Shown piece after piece: positions 25,858-34,336 of a stretch of 51,513 nucleotides of DNA. The DNA is from Acidimicrobiaceae bacterium. Lineage in GTDB: Bacteria > Actinomycetota > Acidimicrobiia > Acidimicrobiales > Ilumatobacteraceae. Where the stretch lies: positions 1 through 51,513 of the forward strand of contig CANNMD010000003.1 of the NCBI GenBank assembly GCA_947505655.1, in the 5' to 3' direction. Positions within the stretch are counted from its first letter, which is position 1; every line of letters begins with the position of its first letter. The notes beneath the pieces were generated by a model, which was given only the letters and a program-made list of their open reading frames with translations, did no database searches and was not told the DNA's origin. Made by a program: the position numbers and the translations under genes.

Positions 25858-26381
25858 GGCGATGCACTGCCTGCGTGAGTGGTGAGTGGTTGCGCAGTGA
25901 TGGCGATCGACACTGTGTCGAGCTGCAAACACCGAAACAGCGCAACCATCGCGCAGCATCCGGCAACGATTGTGTCGGCGAGCTCGGTGGGCAGGCCGGG
26001 ATTGTGGCGGCGTTCGGCAGAGGCCTCGAGGGCCAAGGTGCGAAACACGTCTTCGGCGGCGTCACGGGTGAGTTCAAATGTGTCGGCGTCGATGAGGCCG
26101 CCATGTTCGACAGCGGCGATTACTCGCGCTGTCTCGCCCGACACCATCACTGAGCGAGCGTCGTCGAGCAGGGGCATCAGCCGGCGGGCGTCGTCGAGAT
26201 GGTCGATCACTTCGCCGATCGCGTTCGTGAGGTCTTCGGGCTGCGCTGGGTCGGCATCGAAGTGGCGGCGATGGAGCGAGGTGATGCCCACCGGGGCCAC
26301 GAACGAACTTGCTTCGACCCCATCGTCGAATATCGAGATGGTGATGCTGTCGTTATCGATGAGAACTGCGCAGCTGATCAT
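25854..26381 (-). CDS. Reduced Ppx/GppA-like protein
   Basis: A 175-residue protein in the place where actinobacteria normally carry a ~310-residue Ppx/GppA phosphatase after DUF501. The C-terminal half shows Ppx features: VSGETARVIAAVEHGGL, a segment with ERRHNPGLPTELADTIVAG, and a final strand VSIAITAQPL. The N-terminal half is shortened to about 70 residues. The usual first nucleotide/phosphate loop is reduced to LIDNDSITISIFDDG, and the second is not evident. Catalysis may therefore be lost. It overlaps both neighbours by ATGA. The start used is ATG 26381, although the frame opens 11 codons earlier. Confidence 0.55.
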   Translation of the reverse strand: MISCAVLIDNDSITISIFDDGVEASSFVAPVGITSLHRRHFDADPAQPEDLTNAIGEVIDHLDDARRLMPLLDDARSVMVSGETARVIAAVEHGGLIDADTFELTRDAAEDVFRTLALEASAERRHNPGLPTELADTIVAGCCAMVALFRCLQLDTVSIAITAQPLTTHAGSASP

Positions 26382-26839
26382 TTCTTGTACGCCTCGATGC
26401 GGTCGTGCACCCATTGGCCCACTGGGTCACTGCCACCTGCAAGGAACCATGCGTAGTGAGCGTGCAGACACTTAACGCCTTGGCGCGTGCCGCCGACGCC
26501 ACCGCTTGGGCGTGGGCCAACGTAGTCCTCGGGTAGTGCAGCATCGCGCTCGGCTTCGTGTTGCTGGTGAGCGAGCTTGAGCGCGGATGGATCTACTGCT
26601 GCCTCGGCTTGGCGAACGCCGCCTTCTGCCTCGATGCGACCGATGGCCGCGACGATGGTCTTGTTGATCAGCCAGTAGCGGGTTGGCATCGGCGTGCCGT
26701 CGTCAAGCAGCGGTTCGTTGAGCAGCACCACCGGATCGCCAAGCGAGTCGCGCACTACTACTTCGAACTTGCCCTGTGGCTCGCGGCCAAGCAGTTCTCG
26801 AACGCGATCGCGATCGGTCATGGGTTGAGTGGTGAGCAT
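26378..26839 (-). CDS. DUF501 family protein
   Basis: A 153-residue protein matching DUF501, a conserved actinobacterial family of unknown function usually found between ftsB and ppx. The diagnostic segments are LGREPQGKFEVVVRD, TRYWLINKTIVAAIGRIEAEGGVR and RPSGGVGGTRQGVKCLHAHYA, the last with conserved Cys and His. Eno and ftsB, which often precede it, are absent here; the upstream neighbour is coxG. ATG 26839 is used, and ATG 26821 is also possible. It is translationally coupled to the Ppx-like gene. Confidence 0.85.
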   Translation of the reverse strand: MLTTQPMTDRDRVRELLGREPQGKFEVVVRDSLGDPVVLLNEPLLDDGTPMPTRYWLINKTIVAAIGRIEAEGGVRQAEAAVDPSALKLAHQQHEAERDAALPEDYVGPRPSGGVGGTRQGVKCLHAHYAWFLAGGSDPVGQWVHDRIEAYKK

Positions 26840-26886
26840 GGTGAAAGTCGGTGCCGAACGTGCATTGCTGAGTGGCGTGAGCGCGA

Positions 26887-27576
26887 CTAGTTCTTGCGGC
26901 GACGGAACATGAGCAACAACAGCACCAAGCCGCCAAGCGCTGGCAAGAGGCGCTTGAGAATTGCGCTGCCGCCGCTACGCAATGCATCGATGGGTTCGGC
27001 TGCTGGACCGTTGATAATGCGAATGGTGGGTGCGGCTGGCTCGTTGTTGACCGATGCCGACGTAGAGGCGTCGGCCGCGTCAGCGACTAGCGCTTCGGCG
27101 GCGGGTGCAGCTGCGGCGGGCTCGGCGGCATCTTTTTCGAGCATCGCGTCGAGGTTCTTCGAGAACTGCAACATCAGCTTGCCGCTGATGTCGGCGAGGG
27201 CGCCGCGGCCGAACTGGGCGACCTTGCCGGTCATGTCGAGCTTGGTGTGCACGGTGCACTTGGCGCTCGTTGGCGAGATCTGCTGCAGCGACGCAGTGAT
27301 GATGGCCGACGCGTTGCCGTTGCCCTTGGTGTCGCGGCCGTCTCCCTTGAGCACGGCGCGATAGTTGGCGTCGTCGCGCTCGAGAAAGTGAGCCTCGCCT
27401 TTGAGGGCGGCGCTGATTGGGCCAACCTTGACCTTGACGACACCGCGGTATGAGTCGCCTTCGATTTCTTGTAACTGGGCGCCGGGCAGGCAGGGTGCAA
27501 TGCGCTCGACATCGGTGATGACGGCCCACGCTTCGTGTATTGGCCGGTTTACGGTGAATTCGTTGACGAGTTCCAT
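26887..27576 (-). CDS. coxG: CoxG-type SRPBCC protein with C-terminal membrane anchor
   Basis: A 229-residue protein. Residues 1-150 match the CoxG/SRPBCC fold: MELVNEFTVNRPIHEAWAV, IAPCLPGAQLQEIEGD, YRGVVKVKVGPISAALKG, and MTGKVAQFGRGALADISGK. An Ala-rich linker and a C-terminal transmembrane helix (LLPALGGLVLLLLMF, then RRRKN) would dock it to the inner face of the membrane. CoxG is reported to recruit CO dehydrogenase to the membrane and to handle quinone in electron transfer. It overlaps the MobA-like gene upstream by 28 bases. Confidence 0.88.
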   Translation of the reverse strand: MELVNEFTVNRPIHEAWAVITDVERIAPCLPGAQLQEIEGDSYRGVVKVKVGPISAALKGEAHFLERDDANYRAVLKGDGRDTKGNGNASAIITASLQQISPTSAKCTVHTKLDMTGKVAQFGRGALADISGKLMLQFSKNLDAMLEKDAAEPAAAAPAAEALVADAADASTSASVNNEPAAPTIRIINGPAAEPIDALRSGGSAILKRLLPALGGLVLLLLMFRRRKN

Positions 27577-28163
27577 AGCTGGAGTTGCTCCATCGTGTCG
27601 ATGTCGGCCGAGCTGCCGGTGCAGGCAACCTCGCCGACGAGGTCCGGGCGTTGGGTTAACAGGCTACGGGCGCCGTAGTCGCCTTCGGTCGCCAACAATG
27701 ACCAAATCGATCGGTCGAGGCGCACCGGATTACCGCGAGCGCCACCGTATGTCGCGACGGCGATTGGCGTGTCGGCCATGGCCACGGCGCGCCATGCTTG
27801 GGCGGTGACGAAGGGTTGATCGGCGAGTCCCACAACCACAGCTGTTGCGCCGAGTGCGTCGGCAGCGGCGATGCCGCACTGCAGCGAAGTGGCTTGGCCT
27901 TCGCCCCAACGGGGGTTATGCGCGCGAACTACCCACTGCGGTAGGTCGAGCTCGACGCAGCCGGTCACAACCACCACATGAGCAAAGCCTGCTGCTTCGA
28001 TCGAGTCGAGTGCCCATGTGTAGAGGGCCCGCCCGCGCAGGGGTGTCACCAGTTTGTGTGACGAACCGATGAAGCGGCTGCCCTGCCCGGCGGCTAACAA
28101 CACAGCACAGGTTTCGCTCGATGGAGCGTGGTCATCAAGACGCTGAGCAGGGACGGTATTCAT
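27549..28163 (-). CDS. MobA-like nucleotidyltransferase (molybdenum cofactor)
   Basis: A 204-residue NTP-transferase. It has the N-terminal pyrophosphorylase loop AVLLAAGQGSRFIGSSHK, then HNPRWGEGQATSLQCG and VVGLADQPFVTAQAW, as in MocA/MobA enzymes that attach cytidylate to molybdopterin for xanthine-dehydrogenase-type enzymes. Its position among XdhC, CoxD, CoxE and CoxG genes supports a role in making the molybdopterin-cytosine dinucleotide cofactor. The first ~15 residues are poorly conserved. It is coupled by overlap to coxG. Confidence 0.85.
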   Translation of the reverse strand: MNTVPAQRLDDHAPSSETCAVLLAAGQGSRFIGSSHKLVTPLRGRALYTWALDSIEAAGFAHVVVVTGCVELDLPQWVVRAHNPRWGEGQATSLQCGIAAADALGATAVVVGLADQPFVTAQAWRAVAMADTPIAVATYGGARGNPVRLDRSIWSLLATEGDYGARSLLTQRPDLVGEVACTGSSADIDTMEQLQLWNSSTNSP

Positions 28164-28426
28164 AACCTCGCAAGCCTGCCAGCTTGAACCGCCGCGAGCC
28201 AGCTCAAGACAGGGGTGGACGCAATATGACGAAAAGGTTACGAACGAGTTGATTATTGCAGTTTGATGTCGATAGTGTTTCGCCCGTAACGAACGGCCGT
28301 CATCTGAGGTCGTTCAGTACGCAAGCGTGGCGCTCTCGTGAGGCGCGACGTGACCTGGATGCAACAAGCGTCCATGCCACGACATTCGGCCGGTTCGGCC
28401 GGATGCGCTAACGAAGCGAGATTGTA
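28164..28426 (+). promoter_or_regulatory. Divergent intergenic region and leader of the NlpC/P60 gene
   Basis: 263 bases with no gene. A weak promoter candidate for the plus-strand gene is TTGATT (28249-28254), 16 bases from GATAGT (28271-28276), predicting a leader of about 145 bases. Within it are a bulged stem at 28330-28346 and a 9-bp stem with one G-T pair at 28383-28391/28397-28405, close to the start codon. NlpC/P60 genes in actinobacteria often have c-di-AMP (ydaO) riboswitches, but I do not see that consensus. Confidence 0.35.
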
Positions 28427-29137
28427 ATGAAGCACAACAATGCGACTACGGGTCACCCAGTTCTCAAGCGCGTCGGCTTTGTAGCCCTCGCCCTAGCAAC
28501 GATGTTCGGCAGTGTTGCGGCTACCTCCACGGCGGCCGGTGCTTCAAAGAATTCGAAGCCAGTTGTTCGTAACGATGCGCTGGCGCCGATTGCCGTTCAG
28601 GCGCTCTCCGACATTCAAGACGTTGCAGCAGCGAGCCTGTGGGACACAACAGCAGACACCGTGGCCCCAAGTGCCGAAGCGGCCACTCGTGATCGATACG
28701 TCAGTGCTCGAGATGCAATCGCCACCGAGGTCGCCGGTCGTCTCGGTATCGAGCCCTCACGCATGATCGAAGCATGGGCCAACGCCGACTTCGCGCATCA
28801 GACAGCGTTGATGGCAGCGATGTCGCAACTTGGTGTGCGCTACCGTCGCAACACCAGCGCCCCTGGTGTTGGGTTCGATTGTTCTGGCCTCACTGCGTAT
28901 GCATGGAGCGTTGCTGGCACCGAGATTGCGCACCAGTCGCGGTCGCAGATTCGTAGCGCTTCGCCACGCACCATCGACACCGCCCAGGCGGGCGACTTGG
29001 TGTACTACCCGGGTCACGTCAGCATCTACCTCGGTGTCGACAAAGCCATCGTGCATTCGCCCTTCACCGGCCGCACGGTTGAGGTTTCTGTCATTGGTAA
29101 GCGTCGTGGACTCCGGTTCGCCGACCCAACTGGCTGA
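28427..29137 (+). CDS. Secreted NlpC/P60 cell-wall peptidase
   Basis: A 236-residue exported protein with a signal peptide (about residues 10-38, ending near TAAGAS), a helical middle region (50-125) and a C-terminal NlpC/P60 domain. The catalytic Cys152 lies in GVGFDCSGLTAYAW, and His197 in YYPGHVSIYLG. Such enzymes cut peptidoglycan stem peptides. It lies on the opposite strand inside the CO-dehydrogenase accessory cluster, converging with xdhC and divergent from the MobA-like gene. It is therefore an insertion in that cluster, not part of it. A long structured leader precedes it. Confidence 0.9.
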   Translation: MKHNNATTGHPVLKRVGFVALALATMFGSVAATSTAAGASKNSKPVVRNDALAPIAVQALSDIQDVAAASLWDTTADTVAPSAEAATRDRYVSARDAIATEVAGRLGIEPSRMIEAWANADFAHQTALMAAMSQLGVRYRRNTSAPGVGFDCSGLTAYAWSVAGTEIAHQSRSQIRSASPRTIDTAQAGDLVYYPGHVSIYLGVDKAIVHSPFTGRTVEVSVIGKRRGLRFADPTG

Positions 29138-29141
29138 GCAT

Positions 29142-29963
29142 TCACCGAGCGCTGTGAATCGCTCCCGACCCGTCACGTAATGACGGCGTCTTTCGTCCGG
29201 TACGCCGGGCAATGATTTCGGCGCATATCGAGATCGCAGTTTCTTCTGGCGTGCGAGCGCCGATGTCGAGCCCAATCGGCGACATCAACCGATCGGTTTC
29301 GTTGGGCCCGGTGAGCCCCGCCTCGGTAAGTCGCTCCATGCGCTTTGCATGAGTGGTGCGGCTGCCCATCACGCCGATGTATCCAACGCGGGTGGTGAGT
29401 GCGCCCATCACTGCTGGCACATCGAACTTTGGGTCGTGGGTGAGCACACATACGGCATCGCGTGGGCCGAGATCAGCGCCCCGCTCGACGAACACCGGCA
29501 TGGGCCACGACACCATCACTTCGTCGGCCATTGGGAATCGGCGACGGGTAGCGAAGACCTCGCGTGCGTCGCAGACGAGCACTCGGTAGCCAAGCACCTT
29601 GGCAACCTTGGCCAGCGCGGCGGTGAAGTCGACCGCTCCAAAGATCCACATTTGTGGCGGTGCAGCAAAACTCTCGACGAAGACGCTGACAGTGTCGGTA
29701 TCGATGAGATCTTCGGGGGTCGTTTGGCCCTGCGGTCCGTAGTGGCGAACTCCGCTGCGCCCGGCCTCGAGTTCGGCAAGTGAGTCGCGGGTGACGATGC
29801 GATCGAGTTCGGGGTGACCGAGTGTGCCCCTTGGAGCACGGTCGGGAGCAATGAGCAGTTTGGCGCCGATGTTCGGGCCATCGATGATCGTGCACAAGCC
29901 AGTGGGCTGATCGGAGCGGATGCGGTCGCGCAACTCTTCGTAGAGGGACGGTGTGTCGGCCAC
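29142..29963 (-). CDS. XdhC-family maturation protein, Rossmann (C-terminal) part
   Basis: A 273-residue protein homologous to the C-terminal part of XdhC/CoxF, which inserts or sulfurates the molybdenum cofactor. It has a Rossmann-like segment MWIFGAVDFTAALAKVAKVLGYRVLVCDAR, then VCVLTHDPKFDVPAVMGAL, VGYIGVMGSRTTHAKRM and LDIGARTPEETAISICAEII. The frame is open upstream over the companion gene; GTG 29963 is used because it begins VADTPSLYEELRDRI, right after the companion's stop. The XdhC function is thus split into two adjacent proteins here. Confidence 0.85.
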   Translation of the reverse strand: MADTPSLYEELRDRIRSDQPTGLCTIIDGPNIGAKLLIAPDRAPRGTLGHPELDRIVTRDSLAELEAGRSGVRHYGPQGQTTPEDLIDTDTVSVFVESFAAPPQMWIFGAVDFTAALAKVAKVLGYRVLVCDAREVFATRRRFPMADEVMVSWPMPVFVERGADLGPRDAVCVLTHDPKFDVPAVMGALTTRVGYIGVMGSRTTHAKRMERLTEAGLTGPNETDRLMSPIGLDIGARTPEETAISICAEIIARRTGRKTPSLRDGSGAIHSAR

Positions 29964-29967
29964 GGCG

Positions 29968-30285
29968 TTACCAGTTGAGCGGTTCGATGAAGAGATGAAT
30001 GATGCCGCCGCAGGTGAGCCCCACGGCAAAGGCTTCGTCGTCGCTGTAACCAAACGTGACCATGCGCGGCTGCATGTCGCCATGCAAGATCGCCAGTGCC
30101 TCGCCGACCACAGCACCTTCGACGCAGCCGCCGCTGACTGAGCCAGCGACTTCGCCGTCTTCGTTCACTGCCATGCTGGCGCCAGGATCGCGTGGTCCGG
30201 AGCCTTCGATGTTCACGACCCGCGCCACAGCGATGCGCCGATTATTGAGCCGCCAGCGCTCGATGTCGTCGAGAATCTCACGCAT
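29968..30285 (-). CDS. XdhC/CoxI N-terminal domain protein
   Basis: A 105-residue protein holding only the XdhC_CoxI domain. It has RIAVARVVNIEGSGPRDPGASMAVNEDG split around the Gly-rich loop, and the hallmark GSVSGGCVEGAVVGEA with its conserved Cys. It ends at the stop 4 bases before the Rossmann-part gene, so the two probably act as a complex. ATG 30285 overlaps the 3' end of coxE by 8 bases; a longer upstream extension would lie wholly within coxE and is rejected. Confidence 0.87.
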   Translation of the reverse strand: MREILDDIERWRLNNRRIAVARVVNIEGSGPRDPGASMAVNEDGEVAGSVSGGCVEGAVVGEALAILHGDMQPRMVTFGYSDDEAFAVGLTCGGIIHLFIEPLNW

Positions 30286-31468
30286 GGTTGGCCCTTTCGG
30301 TTGAGCCCGAGATGACCCGAGCGAGTTCTTCCATGGCGGCCAATGAATGACCCTCCACGAAGTGATCAACATAGGGCAGAGCGGCGGCCATACCTCGCGC
30401 TAGGGGCGCGTAGCCGGGTGTCACCTTGAGCGGATTGACCCACACCAAGCTGTGAGTAATGCGTTGAAGCCGCTGCATTTGTTCGGCGAGCAACTGCGGT
30501 TCGCCGCGGTCCCAGCCATCGCTGAGCACAACCACGATCGCACCGCGGGCCATGCCTCGCACGCCCCATTCGTCGTTGAAGAGGCGCAGACATTCGCCAA
30601 GGCGGGTGCCGCCGCTCCAGTCGGTGACGCGGTTGCTGGCCAACATGAGGGCCTTGTCGGGATCGCGGCTGCTGAGTTCTTTGGTGACGCGGGTGAGACG
30701 GGTGCCCAGCGCAAATGCCTCAACGCGTTGGCGGCCAGCGACTGCGGCTTGCACGAAACGCAAGAGTGCTCGCGCGTAGGGTTCCATTGAGCCGCTGACA
30801 TCGAGCAGCAGCACCAGCCGACGCATTCGTTCGCCAGGCTCGCGGTAGTACCGGCGCACCGGTTCGCCACCAGATCGCAGCGAAGCGCGAACCGTGCGAC
30901 GAAGGTCGGGCCGGTGACGTTGCCGTTTCGACGCAGACAGTCGCAGCGATTGGCGTGGTGGACCCACAAAGCGCAGGCGACTCATCAACTGCTGAGCCAT
31001 CTGCAGTTCGTCGTTGCTATAGGCGCCAAAGTCTTTACGGCGGAGCACCTCAATGGCGCTGAAGCGGAGGTGAATAGTGGGGTCGTCGTTGGCGTCGGCC
31101 GCGGTTGCTTGGTCGTCGTCGTCGGGCGGATCGTCGTCGTCCATTTCGATGCTGATGTGTTGTGGTTCGCTCTCGGCTTCTTCGGTTGATGCGCCATCGC
31201 GCGCTTCCCAGAACACGGCAAACGCTCGATCGAACAAGGCCAGATCCTCGGGACGGCGAACCAAGGTTGCCCGCCCGGCCCAGTACACCGAATCGCGTTC
31301 GTTGATGCCGAGCGCACCGAGCGCTTCGGTGAAAGTGAGCACGCAGCCAATGGGCACGCTGAGTCCGAGACCGCGCAGCAGCCTCGCGAAAGCGGTAGCC
31401 ATACGCTGCGCGGCACCCTCGCTGGGTGCCGGACCGTTATGCGCCACGGGAGGTGCGAACGCGGCCAT
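30278..31468 (-). CDS. coxE: CoxE-type VWA domain protein
   Basis: A 396-residue protein. An N-terminal helical region, an acidic linker (residues ~105-128, many Asp) and a Lys/Arg-rich stretch lead to a von Willebrand A domain with the MIDAS motif DVSGSM at 223-228 and later RVTDWSGGTRLGE and VVLSDGWDRGE. CoxE works with the MoxR ATPase CoxD in assembling the [CuSMoO2] centre of CO dehydrogenase or related sites. The start codon overlaps the coxD stop (TAATG), which fits stoichiometric synthesis. Confidence 0.9.
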   Translation of the reverse strand: MAAFAPPVAHNGPAPSEGAAQRMATAFARLLRGLGLSVPIGCVLTFTEALGALGINERDSVYWAGRATLVRRPEDLALFDRAFAVFWEARDGASTEEAESEPQHISIEMDDDDPPDDDDQATAADANDDPTIHLRFSAIEVLRRKDFGAYSNDELQMAQQLMSRLRFVGPPRQSLRLSASKRQRHRPDLRRTVRASLRSGGEPVRRYYREPGERMRRLVLLLDVSGSMEPYARALLRFVQAAVAGRQRVEAFALGTRLTRVTKELSSRDPDKALMLASNRVTDWSGGTRLGECLRLFNDEWGVRGMARGAIVVVLSDGWDRGEPQLLAEQMQRLQRITHSLVWVNPLKVTPGYAPLARGMAAALPYVDHFVEGHSLAAMEELARVISGSTERANHA

Positions 31469-32391
31469 TAGCCGGGCTGCGAGCCTCGCTCGAAGGCGTG
31501 CTTCACCATGTCGGCGAGGCCGTGCAACTGAACTCGCTCGACGTCTTCGCGGTACTTCAATACAGCGCCGAGCGTGCTCTTCACCGACGACTCTGAGAGT
31601 TCGCTGACGCCGAGACGTCCGAGCGCTGTAGCCCAGTCGATGGTCTCGGCGACACCCGGCGGCTTGAACAGGTTGAGGCCGCGCATGGTTTCGACCGCGG
31701 CGGCCACCTGGCGAGCGAGCATCTGGCTGACAGCGGGTACGCGGAGTCGAACGATCTGCACCTCGCGCTCAAAACCGGGATGCTCGATCCAGTGGTAGAG
31801 GCAGCGACGCTTGAGTGCGTCGTGCACGTCACGCGTGCGGTTGCTGGTAAGAATCACGATTGGCGGGCGCTCGGCGCGAAAGACGCCAAGCTCGGGCACG
31901 GTGATCTGAAAGTCGCTGAGCACTTCGAGCAGGTACGCCTCGAACTCGTCGTCGGCGCGATCGACCTCGTCGATGAGCAACACGGGCGGCGGGCCAGCGA
32001 CGGGGCTGATTGCCCGCAGCAGCGCTCGCTTCAGTAAGAAGCGTTCGTTGTAGAGCTGACCCTCGAGCGCTGCGGTGCCCGCACCACGGGCTTCGCCGCT
32101 TGCCTCGGCTGCGCGTAGGTGCAACAACTGACGGCTGTAGTCCCAGTCGTAGACGGCCTGACTGGCATCGATGCCTTCGTAACACTGAAGCCGAATCAGT
32201 TCGCCGCCGGTCCAGCGGCTGAGCACCTTGGCGACTTCGGTCTTGCCGACACCTGCTTCGCCTTCGAGGAGCAATGGCCGGCGCAGTGCAAGCGCGAGGA
32301 AGATGGCGGTGGTGAGACCCTCGTCAGCGAGGTAATCATGCGAGGCCAGCGCGGCTGACACATCGTTGACGGTGAGGTTTGGTGGCAACAT
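31468..32391 (-). CDS. coxD: CoxD-type MoxR AAA+ ATPase
   Basis: A 307-residue AAA+ ATPase. Walker A GEAGVGKT is at 44-51, Walker B VLLIDEVDRAD near 137-146, and the sensor region VILTSNRTRDVHDALKRRCLYHWIEHP is typical of the MoxR/CoxD branch. It would remodel the apo-enzyme during metal-centre maturation, together with CoxE. The open frame begins at 32430, but ATG 32391 gives the usual N-terminus. It is first in the run coxD, coxE, xdhC pair, and is divergent from glgX across 61 bases. Confidence 0.9.
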   Translation of the reverse strand: MLPPNLTVNDVSAALASHDYLADEGLTTAIFLALALRRPLLLEGEAGVGKTEVAKVLSRWTGGELIRLQCYEGIDASQAVYDWDYSRQLLHLRAAEASGEARGAGTAALEGQLYNERFLLKRALLRAISPVAGPPPVLLIDEVDRADDEFEAYLLEVLSDFQITVPELGVFRAERPPIVILTSNRTRDVHDALKRRCLYHWIEHPGFEREVQIVRLRVPAVSQMLARQVAAAVETMRGLNLFKPPGVAETIDWATALGRLGVSELSESSVKSTLGAVLKYREDVERVQLHGLADMVKHAFERGSQPG

Positions 32392-32452
32392 CGGGGCAAG
32401 GCTAATTGCCCGGGAGTACACGAACCGCACCCGAATCGGCGAAGATCATTGG

Positions 32453-34336
32453 GTGAGCGCAACGTGGCAGGCCTCAACCCAGAGTTGGACCGTCACGTTG
32501 TGGAGCGCAAGTGCGGTTTCGGTGCGCCTTTTGGTGATCGATCGAGGCGATCCATTCGGTGTCGTGCGCGACGAAGTGATGGTTCGCGACGGCGATGTGT
32601 GGAGCACCATCGTGGCGCCCGCCGACATCGGCACGGCCGATCTCTACGGCTTTCGCGTCGAGGGCTACGGTCATCGCTTCGATGCATCGAAGGTGTTGCT
32701 CGATCCCGAGGCAACCCAAGTGTGGTTTCCGCCCGCGCACGATCGCGACATCGCCGGCCTTCACGGCGCTGACACGTTGGGTCGAAGTCCGTTGGCGGTG
32801 TTGCGCCGCGAGTTGCCGCGTGCAGCGTTGGCTCCTGGGCCGCGCCATGCGTGGAGCGACCTTGTTGTCTGCGAGTTGCACGTGCGTGGCGCTACGCAAT
32901 TAGCGCTGCACGTGCCCCACGAACTGCGCGGCACGTTTGCGGGGTTGCGGCATCACGCCGCCTATCTCGCGCTGTTGGGCGTGACTGCGATTGAGCTGCT
33001 GCCGGTGCACCAATGCGATCCGCTCGAGGGTAGCTATTGGGGATACATGCCGCTGGCCTGGAGCGCGCTACATCACGAATACGTTGCCGGCGACGACCCC
33101 GAAGGCGAGTTCGTTGAAATGGTTCAGGCCTTTCACGATGTGGGCATAGAAGTCTTGCTCGATGTGGTCTACAACCACACCACCGAAGAGGATGAGTTCG
33201 GCCCCACGTATCATCTGCGCGGCATCGACGATGCCGCGTATTACGTGGTCGATTCGAGCGCGAGCTACTACGACGCCGCCGGCTGCGGAAACGTTGTGCG
33301 AGCCGCGCATCCTGCGGCGTCGGCGCTCATCATGGCCTCGCTTCGCCGCTATGCCGACCTTGGGGTCGATGGCTTTCGTTTCGACCTCGGCTCGTTGTTG
33401 GGTCGCGATCTCCACGGCATCACCCAACAACGCAGTTCGCTCATCGATGAGATCACCACGTTTGCTGCGATGCGCGGGCTACGCCTGATTACTGAGCCAT
33501 GGGACCTCGGCGCGTATCAACTTGGCGATGGCTTTCCGGGACAGACTTGGTCGCAGTGGAACGGTCAGTTTCGCGACGACGTGCGCTCGTACATCCGCGG
33601 TGAAGAAGGATTCGTGGGCCGTATCGCCCAGCGGTTGCGGGGCAGCCCCGATCTGTTCGGTGCCGACGCTCATCGCAGCATCAACTTTGTAACAGCGCAC
33701 GATGGCTTCACGCTGTACGACCTCGTGAGCTACGACCGCAAACACAACGACGCCAACGGCCACGACAACACCGATGGCACCGACGACAATCGATCATGGA
33801 ACTGCGGGCACGAAGGCGACGATGTCAGCGCGTTGTCTTTCGAACGCGTGCATTCGTTGCGCGCCCAGCAGATGCGAAATTTGCTGTGCTTGCTGGTGAT
33901 GTCGCGAGGGGTTCCGATGCTGCTTGCGGGCGATGAATTTGCCCAGACGCAGCACGGCAATAACAACGCGTACAACCAAGACAATCCAGTGTCGTGGCTC
34001 GACTGGCAACGCGCTGCGACGCACGGAGACATCGCCGACTTCGTGCGTGCGCTCATCGCGCTCAGGTCTTATGGCGGCGACAGCGAAGTGACCTGTTTCG
34101 GAGTTGATGGCGAGCCTGATTTCTCGTACGAGTCGCACTCAATCGCGTGGCGGTGGGGATCGCTGTATGTGATGAGCAACGCGTGGTGGGAGCCGCTCAC
34201 GTTTGCGGTGCAGTCAACCGGTGATTATGAGGTGGCATTGGCGAGCTGTGGCGAACCGGTGAGCATTACCGACGGTCGCGTCACGCTGCCCGCTCGGTGC
34301 ACTGTGGTGCTGCTAGCTGTCGAAGCCCAGGCCTGA
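32453..34336 (+). CDS. glgX: Glycogen debranching enzyme / isoamylase-type GlgX
   Basis: A 627-residue GH13 enzyme that cleaves alpha-1,6 branches of glycogen. An N-terminal CBM48-like domain is followed by the catalytic barrel: DVVYNHTTE (region I), GFRFDLGSLLGRD with nucleophile Asp311, LITEPWDLG with acid/base Glu348, and NFVTAHDGFTLYDL with Asp417. The long loop HNDANGHDNTDGTDDNRSWN is typical of GlgX. The C-terminal beta domain is short. GTG 32453 is used; the earlier ATG would run into the coxD start region. The 3' end overlaps the convergent oxidoreductase gene by 24 bases. Confidence 0.92.
   Translation: MSATWQASTQSWTVTLWSASAVSVRLLVIDRGDPFGVVRDEVMVRDGDVWSTIVAPADIGTADLYGFRVEGYGHRFDASKVLLDPEATQVWFPPAHDRDIAGLHGADTLGRSPLAVLRRELPRAALAPGPRHAWSDLVVCELHVRGATQLALHVPHELRGTFAGLRHHAAYLALLGVTAIELLPVHQCDPLEGSYWGYMPLAWSALHHEYVAGDDPEGEFVEMVQAFHDVGIEVLLDVVYNHTTEEDEFGPTYHLRGIDDAAYYVVDSSASYYDAAGCGNVVRAAHPAASALIMASLRRYADLGVDGFRFDLGSLLGRDLHGITQQRSSLIDEITTFAAMRGLRLITEPWDLGAYQLGDGFPGQTWSQWNGQFRDDVRSYIRGEEGFVGRIAQRLRGSPDLFGADAHRSINFVTAHDGFTLYDLVSYDRKHNDANGHDNTDGTDDNRSWNCGHEGDDVSALSFERVHSLRAQQMRNLLCLLVMSRGVPMLLAGDEFAQTQHGNNNAYNQDNPVSWLDWQRAATHGDIADFVRALIALRSYGGDSEVTCFGVDGEPDFSYESHSIAWRWGSLYVMSNAWWEPLTFAVQSTGDYEVALASCGEPVSITDGRVTLPARCTVVLLAVEAQA

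Noticed and set aside
28164-28426. Possible c-di-AMP (ydaO) riboswitch before the NlpC/P60 gene
   Set aside because: Expected from context in actinobacteria, but the conserved ydaO sequence blocks are not present.
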